Assembly (NCBI RefSeq): GCF_000715075.1
Contig: NC_134087.1
Span: 128,055,018 to 128,119,017 of the forward strand
Direction of reading: 5' to 3'
Source: Nicotiana tabacum
Taxonomy: Eukaryota; Streptophyta; Magnoliopsida; Solanales; Solanaceae
DNA: 64,000 bases
Part shown: in pieces, positions 1 through 9,870 of the stretch
Numbering within the stretch: the first letter of the stretch is position 1
Layout: every line of letters begins with the position of its first letter
Made by a program: the position numbers and the translations under genes
The notes under the pieces: generated by a model
What the model saw: only the letters and a program-made list of their open reading frames with translations
Told to the model about the DNA's origin: nothing
Database searches by the model: none

Positions 1-1676
1 CTTTAAAAGAAACTGCATATAACCAAAGTCTTTTCCTTTGAAAATAATGTAGTAAAACAAATAGAGACTTGTTTGAAGAGATGAACGGAAGTTAAAACAC
101 CTTAGGATAGGTTTACACATAGCTGGTTGATAGAACCAAGTAAATTCAGTAATCACAAACAGGGGTCAAGGGGTTTGGGACACATAGAGAATTTGACTGC
201 AAACATATAACCCATCAAGGGTCTAGGACTAGTTTAGCCATGCTCAGAAACTACTGACACTGGCATAGTCACAAAACAAGTCCTGAAAGACACAACCACA
301 TAGAGTGGTGATAGGGATTTTGGAATTCATAGGATATAGGATAGTAAGTACACAATTAGTAGGAGATAAGACATACTCAGAAACACACATAAAGGGGGAA
401 TACACTGACCTAAAGGAAAGGGAAGACATAATATCATGCTGATAATGTACTCTTAACTACAAATTTCACAACATAAGGACAAATAGAAGCAAACTAGAAA
501 CAAGAGAAATTGAAACAATAAGAGAAACATGTTGTTGTTGGAACTTTGAATTGAAACTAGGACATACCAGTGAAGAGGAGAGTAAGCAGAATGAAAAGAA
601 CAAGAGAGAGCACAAATGGTTAGCCTTAGCTTGCAGCCGGCTAACAGTAGTAAATAGCACAATAGAGAGCAGAGAGTTTTAGTATGAGAGATAGTTTTTT
701 GGACCCAAGTGTTCGTGTCCTGTGTTAATGGAAGACTGGAGTTTTTATAGTTGAAAACAGGTAGTAAAATAAGGTAAGAATCATAGTAGCATGGTAATTA
801 AGGAACTCAGAATCAGTTAGTCAGAAAATCAAGGCCAGTACTCTCTTAAGTTAAGGAGAATTAATTCAAACGGTAAGAACCAGTAGCGTATAAGGCAAGA
901 GAAAACCAGTACATGAGTAGTAGGGATAGAGTCAAGGTTCAGTAAGCATAGGGTGGCCGATTAGGACTAGGTTCAGCAAACTCCAATTAAGGAAAGGATT
1001 CAGTCAGGATAAAATCCACAACAAATAAGGTAGGAATCAATCAATTTAAACAGACGAGGTAAAATTTTAGAGTTTCAAAAGTAATCTTTCAATCAAACCA
1101 TCAGTTAAGGGAATCAGAATTTATCAAGAGGGAGTCACGATTCTATACCTCAACATATAAATAGAGAAGGACAAATAGACGTAGCAAACAAGCAAGGTCA
1201 GCAATATTGATAGAAAGAGGCAAGAGATGAACAAATCAAGATGAATATAATCACATAGAGGTGCTACAAGTAGACTAAGGACTCAGTAAAACCCATTCGA
1301 AGCATGGTAACCAACAGAAACTTAACAAGAGTCGAGTAGTCATGCTAACACACAAAATCAAAACAAAGAAGATCTAAAAATTAGGGCTTTTAACATAGGT
1401 GAGTTAGAAAGCAGTAAGAACATAGAATCAGTCAAGATATGCGAGGAAAGAGGTTTAAACATAAAGAGAAATCAATTTAAACAAGTGTAGAAGAAACTCT
1501 GAGAAACCCTAACTTTAAAGAAATTAAAATGGCTTAAAGTTGATGACTTTTTAAAAGAAGTTTGAGAATAGTGTAAAACATAAAAAGAAAAAGACTTAAA
1601 TCGTTAAAAGAAGCACATAAATGAGAGATACAAACGAAAGTTAGGGTTTCAAAGGAAACCCAAACGAAATGGAAGA
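1..1676 (-). other. anonymous A/G-rich region, possible Ogre-like LTR fragment on the minus strand
   Basis: No coding region is supported. Read on the minus strand the stretch is T/C-rich, carries a TATA-like CTATAAAAAC near 748 followed by a leader-like pyrimidine-rich segment, and has several 'aaaccctaa' type strings near 1500-1660. This general style resembles the two Ogre-type LTRs at 41553-45672 and 58497-62475, but I could not align it to them, so the assignment is weak. The right boundary is where homology to the TE1 LTR begins. It could equally be decayed intergenic DNA or an intron. Confidence 0.3.
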
Positions 1677-2384
1677 ACTTGTTTTTGAAATGAATTATAC
1701 ATTCTGAGGCCTTAAAAACCTCTTTTAGCATTACCTCGACTTGCGTACGCAGTCCCGGCGCCTAGCCGGAAAGCTATTATGTGAAAATCTGTGAAAAATA
1801 ATAAATTTTGACTATAAAATTAATTAATTTGACTTATGTCAACATGTTAGGTAAACGGACCTAGACCTGTGATTTGACGGTCCTGGAGGATCCGTAGGAA
1901 AATATGGGACTTGGGCGTATGCCTGGAATCAAATTCCGAGGTCCCAAGCCCAAGAAATGAATTTTTAAACAAAATTGTTTTCTGAAATTATTTATGAGGT
2001 TTGGAAATGAATTTTGATTAAAATTTGATAGTATCGGGCTCATATTTTGGTTCCGGCACCCGGTACAGGTTCAATATGATTTATATGTGTTGTCGGTAAA
2101 GTTTGGTAAGAAATAGAGTCCATTTGACGTGATTCGGACCTTAAATGCAAAGTTTGATGTTAAAAGAAGTTTTAAGAAATTCCATTGATTTTGAGGTTTA
2201 ATTCAATGTTCCTGATGTTATTTTTGTGATTTGATTACACTAATAAGTCCGTAGGATGTTTTTGAGGTTGTGTGTATGTTTGGTTTGGAGTCCCGAGGGC
2301 TCGGGTGAGTTTTGGATAGGCCACGGGCTGTATTTTAGACTTAGAAACGTTGCAGATTTTCAGTTGTGCATAACAGGTCTGCGG

Positions 2385-2640
2385 GCTTTGCATTTGCGAA
2401 GCCTGGCTCGCAAATGCGAGTGGCTTGTTGTAATTGCGAAGGAAGCCCAGGCCAGCTACATCTCGCAAATGCAAGGAAATCCATCGCAAATGCGATGCCC
2501 CTTCTCCCAGCCTGTAGTCACAAATGCCACCCCCCCTCGCAATTCCCAACTCGCAAATGCGAGAGTCTTTCCGCAATTCCCAAGCTAGCAGAGGTCGGGG
2601 TTCGCAATTGCAAACCCCTGTTCGCATTTCCCACATCTGC
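2385..2640. repeat. cluster of 12-bp palindromes (TCGCAAATGCGA family) in the TE1 5' LTR
   Basis: About a dozen full or partial copies of CGCAAATGCG, CGCAATTGCG and half-sites such as CGCATTT or CGCAATTCCC occur in 255 bp. Several are extended to perfect or near-perfect palindromes, for example CTCGCAAATGCGAG and ATCGCAAATGCGAT. Equivalent blocks occur at 10595-10860, 14636-14900 and 48750-49040 in other LTRs. Open reading frames crossing this block are a by-product of the repeats. Confidence 0.85.
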
Positions 2641-3514
2641 AACGTTTATACTTAGACGAATTTTTAACCCATTTTCACATCTTTTCAAAACACAAACTCC
2701 CTAAGGCGATTTTTCAAGAACAACTCTTCCTCCAAATCGATTGTAAGTTAATTTTAACTCATTTACTTCAATAATTAACATCTTTTAACATGATTTCAAC
2801 TCAAAAATCAATGATTTTCATGGGGAAAATTGTGTGTTTTGGGTAGAACCTAGGTTTTTAAAAAATTGGGGATTTGGACCTCGATTTGAGGTCCGATTTC
2901 AAAACAAATTATATATTTGGGTTCCTGGGGGAATGGGTAATCGGGTTTTGGTTCAAACCTCGGGTTTTGAACATGTGGGCCTGGGGCGATTTTTGACTTT
3001 TTAGGTAAAACTTTGGGAAATTCATTTTCATGCATTCGAATTGATTATAGCGTTTATTGATGTAATTAAGTAACTTGTGACTAGATACGAGCGAATTGGT
3101 GGTGGAATCAAGGGGTAAAGCTATAATTGAAACGTGAATTGTGTTCGTGGCATCGAGATAAGTGTTTGGTCTAACCTTAGCTTGAGGGATTAGGAGTCGA
3201 GTCCTATTTGCTATGTGGTAATTGTTGAGTACGACGTATAGGCATGGTAACGAGTATCTATACATTGGTGTCTAGCATGCCCGTTAGTCTTTATATTGTG
3301 ATTATCATGACTTCGTTGTATCTTTCATGCCTTGGTGGTGGTTTCTATTTTTTGTGTAAAGTTTGTGAAGGGAATTGTGACCTATGAACATTGAGGAGCA
3401 TTGGCTCAAGTTGTAATACGAATTGCGGAAGTATGAGTGATAATTGAACCTTTAGAGCATTGACTCGAGTTGTGAAGTGAATTGTGAAGTAAAAGTGAGA
3501 AAGAGAAGAGATCA

Positions 3515-3975
3515 TTATGTTGCCTCCCTTGCCGGGAAATTTGTTGCTTTATTTGTTATCTCCCTTGCCGGGATGTTGATATTATTGAAGTTGTTCCCTT
3601 GTCGGGACTTAATTGTTGGATTGTTGTTCCTTTGCCAGGATTCTTATGATAATCTCATTTATTCCCTTGCCCTATTGTTTGTGATTGTTGCTTGGGTGAG
3701 GAAGAGAGTTAAAGCATGAAGGGTGATGTCGTGCATTGTTTTTGTAAGGAAAGAGTGTAAAGCGCGAAGGGTGATGCCGTGTATGACTGTAAGGAAAAAG
3801 TATAAAACACGAAGGGTGATGTCGTGCCGCATGATGTACCATTCCGTGCCGATTATATTGATTATATGGTGAGGAAAGAGAGTAAAAGCATGAAGGGTGT
3901 CGTGCACATTTTCATTACTTGATTGCTTTGGTGAGGGCGAGAGTAAAAGCACGAAGGGTGATGCCGTGCATTTAT
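3515..3975 (+). repeat. short tandem-repeat block in the TE1 5' LTR
   Basis: Two kinds of repeats adjoin. First come four degenerate CCCTTGCCGGGA-type motifs spaced 30-50 bp apart (about 3520-3650). Then follow four to five units of about 50-60 bp with the core 'aaagcacgaagggtgatgccgtgc' preceded by 'gaggaaagagtg' (about 3695-3975). The same block is present in the 3' LTR (about 11455-11915) and, on the opposite strand, in the TE3 LTR near 24030-24230. It is an LTR-internal feature of this family, not a gene. Confidence 0.75.
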
Positions 3976-4682
3976 TGATTTCTGGCTCTTTTGTTGATTC
4001 CCGAGATATATTGCTTCTCTCATTCACCTGTTGTCTTTATATTCGGAATTGATATCTCCCACGCAGCATGCTCCCCCTCCCATACTTGACTGTTTATTTC
4101 TGTATTTCTTTTCCGCCGTGTATATTTGAATTGCACAGGTTTATATGGTAGTCTGGTCCTAGCCTCGTCACTACTTCGCTGAGGTTAGGCTAGACACTTA
4201 CCGGTATATGGGGTCGGTTGTGCTGATACTACACTCTGCACTATGTGCAGATCCTGGAGCAACTTTTGGACCGTAGTTTGGAGGCTACCTTTAGTCCACG
4301 CGGAGATCCAAGGTAGACCTACAAGCGTCCGCAGGCCCTAGCGTCTCCTCTATCTTTTATTTCCTATTTCATCTTTTTGCTTTAGAAACAATGTGTCTTG
4401 TATTTTCAGACCTTGTATTTAGCAGTCTTAGACCGTCTGTGGTACTGTGACACCAGGTTTTGGGTGATTAAGGCTTAAGCAAATGTAATAGATACAGATT
4501 TTAGATATTTTATTGTTTTCTTCCGCTTAATTTAAATTTTCGCTATTTTTATGTTATCGCTTTACGTTTGTAAAACGAAATAAATGGATAATGAAGTATT
4601 AGTTTAAAGGATTGGCTTGCCTAGCTCATATTAGTAGGCGCCATCACGACTCCCGAGGGTGGGAAATCCGGGTCGTGACAAG

Positions 4683-4700
4683 TTGGTATCAGAGCTCTAG
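4683..4700 (+). other. primer binding site of TE1 (initiator tRNA-Met type)
   Basis: TTGGTATCAGAGCTCTAGG follows the LTR end after two bases. TGGTATCAGAGC is the usual complement of the 3' end of plant initiator tRNA-Met used to start minus-strand synthesis in gypsy and copia elements. Confidence 0.9.
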
Positions 4701-4877
4701 GTTACATGGGTCTCACAGTTCACAGACAAGCTTAGTAGAGTCTGAGGGATCAGTATGGAGACGTCTATATTTATCCTCCAGAGGCTACAAAGTTGGGAAA
4801 CACTTCACATTTGTTCTTTCTTGTCGTGTTGTTTGGTTTCTCAACACTGATTGAATTTCTACTCTATTCTTTAGCAG

Positions 4878-6390
4878 ATGGCGAGAACACGCACTTCCTC
4901 ATCCACTGACCAGCAACCCGAGCCCCCAGCAGCAGCTCCCACGAGGGGAAGAGGGCGAGGCTGAGGTAGGGGCAAAGCTCAGCCCAGGGCAGCAGCACCC
5001 GAAGCAGAGCCTCAGGTGGATTTTGATGATGAGATTCTGGACCAGACAGTTCCGGTGGGCCCAGATTAGGTCCTAGAGGGGTTTATTTCTACTCCCATAC
5101 TCTAGGATGCTCTGGTCTGCCTAGTGGGCCTTATGGAGAGTGTCACCGGTCTTGCTTCCTGCAGCACCAGCCGTCTCTCAAGATGAAGGAGGAGCCCAAA
5201 CCCCTGCTACTCACACTCCGGAGCAAGTAGCTCCCCAGTTTCAGACTCCAGCGGTTCAGCTGGGTGTGGTAGCTCAGATCGGTGATGAAGCAACTATGTC
5301 TGCCGATGCTTTGTGGAGGTTGGATAGGTTCACCGAGCTCTTCACTACTACTTTTAGCGGCGCATCTTCCGAGGATCCCCAAGATTATCTAGATAGTTGT
5401 CATGAGGTTCTCAAGAACATGGGGATAGTTGAGACCAATGGGGTCGATTCCGCTACGTTTTGCTTGTCTGGATCCGTCAAGACTTGGTGGAGAGATTATT
5501 GCTTGGCTAGACCAGTCGGATCACCAGCTTTGACTTGGAAGAAGTTTACTAGGCTATATTTGGAGAAGTTTCTCCCCATCACTTAGAGAGAGGCCTATCG
5601 GAGGCAGTTTGAGCGTCTCCAGCAGGGTTCTATGGCTGTTACCCAGTATGAGACCAGATTCATCGACTTGGCTCGTCATGCCCTTATCATACTTCCCACC
5701 AAGAGAGAGAGAGAGGTTGAGGACTTCCCTTGATGGACTTATTCAGGCAATTTGTCTTCAGATGGCTAGGGAGACCAGGAGTGAGATTTCCTTCTAGTAG
5801 GCGGCCAATATGGTCAGGAAAGTGGAGATGGTTCTGTCATAGGGAGGTGGTCATGGGTCAGACAAGAGGCCTTGTCATTCGGGCCGATTCAGTGGTACTT
5901 CGTCTGGAGTTAGGGATTCATATGGTAGAGGCCATCCTCATAGGCCTTTTCAGTCAGCACTCCAGGTTTCTCATGGTACTTCAGGTGGTCGTGGCCCTCA
6001 GTATTCTGATCAGCAGTTCTACAGTGCACCACCAGCTCCTATCAGTACACTGCCGCTTTAGAGTTTTCGGGGTGGTCATTTAGGTAGTCAGGGCCAGCAG
6101 TCTCAGCAACCGAGGGCTTGTTTCACTTGTAGTGATATGGGTCACATTTCTAGGTTTTGCCCTCGAGCACCAAGTAGTTCGGTGATATGGGTCACATTTC
6201 TAGGTTTTGCCCTCGAGCATCGAGCAGCTCTCAGCATCAGGGTTTCCGTGCCATAGTTCAGGCACCGAGTGTTCCACAGCTCGCTCAACCAGCTAGAGGT
6301 GGAGGCCAGCCAGCAGCAGGTCGTCCCAGAGATGTAGTTTAGGGTGGTGGGGCCCAGCCTTAATGTTATGCCCTTCCAGCCAAGCCTGAT
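4878..6390 (+). pseudogene. gag: TE1 gag (capsid/nucleocapsid), broken
   Basis: The gag start is the ATG at 4878 (MARTRTSS...), followed by a proline/alanine- and RGRG-rich N-terminus; TE2 keeps the same start. The frame shifts near 5140; the capsid-type retrotransposon gag domain then reads from about 5290 to 5586, with the hallmark tryptophan segment 'KTWWRDYCLARP' and 'KKFTRLYLEKFLP'. A TAG at 5584 stands where related copies have glutamine, and further stops and shifts follow. A nucleocapsid zinc knuckle CFTCSDMGHISRFC (CX2CX4HX4C) lies near 6124-6165, and part of it is duplicated in tandem. In a living element this protein would form the virus-like particle and bind RNA; this copy cannot. 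Confidence 0.85.
6133..6228 (+). repeat. 51-bp tandem duplication across the gag zinc knuckle
   Basis: The segment 'ggtgatatgggtcacattt...cctcgagca' occurs twice in succession (about 6130-6177 and 6181-6228), differing at only a few bases. The second copy repeats the DMGHISRFCPRA half of the knuckle but lacks the leading CX2C pair, so only one complete zinc knuckle exists. Confidence 0.85.
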
Positions 6391-6399
6391 GCTGAGGCT

Positions 6400-6825
6400 T
6401 CCGATGTAGTTATCAAAGATATTGTTCTGGTTTGTAGTAGAGATGCTTCAGTTCTATTTGATTCAGGGTCTATATACTCGTATGTTTCATCTTATTTTGC
6501 ACCGTATCTGGTCATGCCTAGTGATTCTTTGAGTGCTCCTATTTATGTGTCTACACCAGTGGGTGATTCTATTATGGTGGATCGAGTCCATTGTTCTTGT
6601 ATAGTTTTGATTGGGGGTCTTGAGACTCGTGTAGATTTGCTTCTTCGGGACATGGTTGATTTTGATGTCATATTAGGGATGGACTGCTTATCACCTTACC
6701 ACGCTATCTTGGACTGTCATACCAAGACTGTGACCTTAGCCTTGTCGGGTTTACCTCGTTTAGAGTGGATAGGGACTCCTAGTTATTCTACCCGTAGTGT
6801 TATCTTCTATGTGAAGGTTTGACGT
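6400..6825 (+). pseudogene. TE1 aspartic protease domain
   Basis: A retropepsin-type domain lies between gag and RT. The catalytic triplet is present as LFDSGSIYSYVS at about 6454-6489 (Asp-Ser-Gly). It is followed by the conserved 'STPVGDSI' and the second-strand signature 'DFDVILGMDCLSPYHA' near 6658-6705. A TGA at 6820-6822 separates it from the RT part in the same frame; related copies have arginine here, so CGA to TGA is the likely change. Its role would be to cut Gag-Pol inside the particle. Confidence 0.85.
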
Positions 6826-8157
6826 ATGCTCGAGAAGGGGTGTTTGGCCGATTTGGCATATGTTCGTGATTCTAGTGTCGAGGTTCCTTCTATTGATTCT
6901 GTGCCTATTGTTCGTGAGTTCGCTAAGGTATTTCCTTCAGACCTGTCGCGTATGCCACCCGACAGGGATATTGATGTTTGCATTGATTTAGCTTCAGGCA
7001 CTCAGCCTATTTCTATCCTGCCATATCGTATGGCCCTGCCTGAGTTGAAAGAGTTGAAGGAGCAGTTGCAAGTCTTGCTTGAGAAAGGTTTCACTAGGCC
7101 GAATGTTTATTTTTGGGGTGCGCCAGTGTTGTTTGTTAAGAAGACGGACGGATCGATGAGAATGTGTATTGATTACCGCCAGTTGAACAAGGTTACAATT
7201 AAGAATAAGTATCCATTGTCGAGGATTGATGATTTGTTTGATCAGCTTCAGGGTGCCAAGGTCTTCTCTAAGATCGATTTGAGATCTGGCTACAATCAGT
7301 TGAGGATTAGGGCATTCGATGTCCCTAAGACAGCTTTCCGCACTCGGTACGAGCATTATGAGTTCTTGGTGATGTCATCCGGGTTGACAAATGCCCCAGC
7401 AACTTTTATGGATTTGATGAACCGAGTGTTCAGACCTTACTTGGATTCGTTTGTGATAGTCTTTATTGATGATATTTTGATTTATTCCCGCAGTCGGGAG
7501 GAGCACGAGCAGCATCTTAGAGTGGTTCTTCAGACCTTGAGGGATAATCAGTTGTATGCTAAGTTTTCGAAGTATGAGTTCTGGTTGAGTTCAGTTGCAT
7601 TCCTGGGTCATGTTGTATCAGTAGAGGGTATTTAGGTTGCTCCGAAGAAGATTGAGGCAGTCAAGAGTTGGCCTAGACCAACATCAGCTACAGAGATTCG
7701 AAGTTTGTTAGGATTGGCAGGCTACTATCCTCGGTTCATGGAGGGGTTTTCATCTATCGCAGCCCCGATGACTAGGTTGACCCAGAAGGGTGCCCAGTTC
7801 AGATGGTCGGATGAGTGTGAGGCGAGCTTTTAGAAGCTCAAGATAGCTCTGACTACGGCACCTGTGTTGGTTTTGCCCACAGGTTCAAGGCCTTACGCAG
7901 TCTATTGTGATACATCTCGTATTGGACTTGGTACGGTGTTGATGCAGGATGGAAAGGCCATTGCCTATGCTTCGCGACAATTGAAGATTCATGAGAAGAA
8001 CTATCCGGTTCATGATTTGGAGTTGGAAGCCATAGTTCAAGCGTTGAAGATTTGGAGGCATTATTTGTATGGCGTGGTATGTGAGGTGTTCACGGATCAC
8101 AAGAGTCTGCAGTATTTGTTCAAGCAAAAGGAGTTGAATTTGAGGTAGAGAAGGTGG
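6826..8157 (+). pseudogene. pol: TE1 reverse transcriptase and RNase H
   Basis: The longest open segment (6826-7635) holds the RT N-terminus with '[19 protein letters not shown]', then '[13 protein letters not shown]', and the catalytic FIDDILIYS box near 7462-7488 that supplies the paired aspartates. A TAG at 7633 interrupts the connection; another at 7831 sits in the segment leading to RNase H. RNase H follows (7864-8148) with '[15 protein letters not shown]', '[21 protein letters not shown]' and '[11 protein letters not shown]', and stops at a TAG at 8146. All three stops replace glutamines expected from sister copies. Frame is kept from 6826 to about 8570. Confidence 0.92.
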
Positions 8158-9512
8158 TTGGAATTGTTGAAAGACTATGATATCACCATCTTATATCATC
8201 CAGGAAAGGCCAATGTGGTGGACGATGCATTGATTAGGAAGTCAGCCAGTATGGGCAGTCTTGCTTATATTCCGGTCGGTGAAAGGGCGCTTGCTTTGGA
8301 TGTTCAGGCTTTAGCCAATCAGTTCGTTAGATTGGATGTTTCTAAGCCTAGTCATGTGTTAGCTTGCATGGTCGCTCGTTCTTCTTTATTGGAGCGTATC
8401 CGCGATCAGCAGCATGATGATCCCCATTTGTGTGTCCTTAGAGACACGGTGCAGCACAAAGGTGCCAAGCAGGTTACCTTAGGTGATGATGGAGTTTTGA
8501 GATTGCATGGTCGAGTTTGTATGCCTAATGTGAATGGCCTTCGAGAGTTGATTTTAGAAGAGGCCCACAGCTTCGGTACTCTATTCATCGGGGCGCTTCT
8601 AAGATGTATCAGGATTTGTGACAGCATTATTGGTGGCAGAGAATGAAGAAGGATATTATTGCATATGTGGCTCGGTGTTTGAATTGTCAGCAGGTTAAGT
8701 ACGAGCATCAGAGGCCTGGTGGTTTGTTCCAGAAGATTGAGATTCCTGAGTGGAAGTGGAAACGTATCACTATGGACTTCGTTGTTGGACTCCCACGAAC
8801 TTAGAGGAAGTTCAATGCAGTGTGGGTTATTGTTGATAGGCTGAATAAGTCAGTGCATTGCATTCCTATGGCAGTCTCATATTCTTCCGAGAGGTTAGAT
8901 GAGATCTATATTCGGGAGATTGTTCGTCTGCATGGTATGCCGGAGTCTATCATTTCGGATCGAGGTACGCAGTTTACCTCCCATTTCTGGAGAGCAGTTC
9001 AGCGAGAGTTGGGCATACGGGTTGAGTTGAGCACATCGTTTCATCCTCAGATGGGCAGGCAGTCCAAGCGGACTATTCCGTTTTTGGAGGATATGCTCCG
9101 AGCTTGTGTCATTGACTTTGGAGGCTAGTGGATCAGTTTTTGCCTTTAGCGGAGTTTGCCTACAATAACAACTACCAGTCGAGTATCTAGATGGCTCCTT
9201 ATGAGGCTTTGTATGGTAGGCGGTGCCAGTCGCCAGTTGGATGGTTTGAGCTGGGAGAGTCTCGGTTGTTGGGTACGGATCTGGTTCAGGATGCCTTAGA
9301 CAAGGTCAGGATTATTTAGGATAGGCTTCAGACAGCTTAGTCCAGGCAAAAGAGTTATGCCGACCGCAAGGTTTGTGAGTTGGCATTCATGGCCGGTGAG
9401 CGGGTATTACTTCGAGTGTCGCCTATGAAGGGCGTGATGAGATTTGGGAAGAAGGGCAAGCTTATCCCTAGGTTAATTGGCCCGTTTGAGATTCTTGATC
9501 GAGTAATGAGAG
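8158..9512 (+). pseudogene. TE1 integrase, broken by two or three frameshifts
   Basis: The linker and N-terminal zinc-binding region start around 8520. A one-base deletion near 8572 changes frame, after which the 'MKKDIIAYVARCLNCQQVKYEH' part of the zinc finger reads on, with a TGA at 8619. The catalytic core shows 'ITMDFVVGLP' (first Asp), 'IISDRGTQFTSHFW' (second Asp) and the segment where the third acidic residue is expected. TAG at 8802 again replaces Gln. A further one-base deletion near 9133 and one insertion near 9505 shift the C-terminal part, in which TAGs occur at 9188, 9317 and 9338. The domain would join cDNA to chromosomal DNA. Confidence 0.9.
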
Positions 9513-9860
9513 GTGGCTTATAGACTTGCGTTGCCGCCGAGCTTATCAGCCATGCATTCATTGTTTCATGTGTCCATGCTTCGGAAATATCATGGCGTTC
9601 CATCCCACGTGTTAGATTTCAGCACTATCCAGTTGGACAAGGACTTGTCTTATGAGGAGGAGTCGGTAGTTATTCTAGACCGACAGGTTCGTCAGTTGAG
9701 GTCGAAGAGTTTTTCTTCTGTTCGTGTTCAGTGGAAAGGTCAGCCTGTTGAGGCATCGACTTGGGAGTCCGAGTCCGATATGCGGAGCTGTTATCTCCAT
9801 ATTTTCCCTGACTCAGGTACTTCTTTCTTCTGTTCGTTCGAGGACAAACAATTGTTTTAG
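9513..9860 (+). pseudogene. TE1 pol C-terminus with chromodomain
   Basis: An intact 115-residue segment carries the integrase tail 'LFHVSMLRKYHGVPSHVLDF' followed by a chromodomain-like module: 'ESVVILDRQVRQLRSK', 'VRVQWKG' and 'ASTWESESDMR'. In chromoviruses this module is thought to steer integration towards modified chromatin. It ends at TAG 9858, 10 bp before the LTR. The aromatic positions of a canonical HP1-type cage are not all evident, as in many Tekay/Del copies. Confidence 0.82.
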
Positions 9861-9870
9861 AGGTGGAGAA
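9859..9870 (+). other. polypurine tract of TE1
   Basis: AGAGGTGGAGAA abuts the 3' LTR start TGTGATGAC at 9871; this is where plus-strand DNA synthesis would be primed. The motif TTCGAGGAC lies about 25 bp upstream (near 9837), as in TE3, TE4 and TE5. Confidence 0.85.

Larger units (their letters stand above)
1677..4680 (+). repeat. 5' LTR of TE1
   Basis: Aligns over most of its length with 9871-12196. It ends in GTCGTGACA immediately before the primer binding site, as expected for an LTR ending in CA. Homology starts at 1677, about 20 bp inside the TGTGATGAC start seen in the 3' copy, so the true left end is lost. Internal structure includes a palindrome-rich block (2385-2640), CCCTTGCCGGGA-type repeats (about 3520-3650) and a tandem array of 'cacgaagggtgatgccgtgc' units (about 3700-3975). 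Relative to the 3' LTR it keeps a 261-bp segment (3121-3381) and a roughly 48-bp segment near 2966-3013 that the 3' copy has lost. Confidence 0.9.

Noticed and set aside
2385..2640. Resemblance of the palindrome cluster to a CRISPR array
   Set aside because: Spacing is irregular, repeats are only 10-14 bp and palindromic, the setting is a plant LTR, and no cas genes exist.
2235..2704. Overlapping open frames on both strands in the TE1 LTR, and similar ones at 10447-10961 and 14635-14934
   Set aside because: They arise from the palindrome clusters, which give repetitive peptides on both strands; they lie inside LTRs and are not conserved in frame.
4612..4854. 80-residue frame across the LTR end and primer site
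   Set aside because: It spans the LTR/primer-site boundary and has no motif; gag starts later at 4878.
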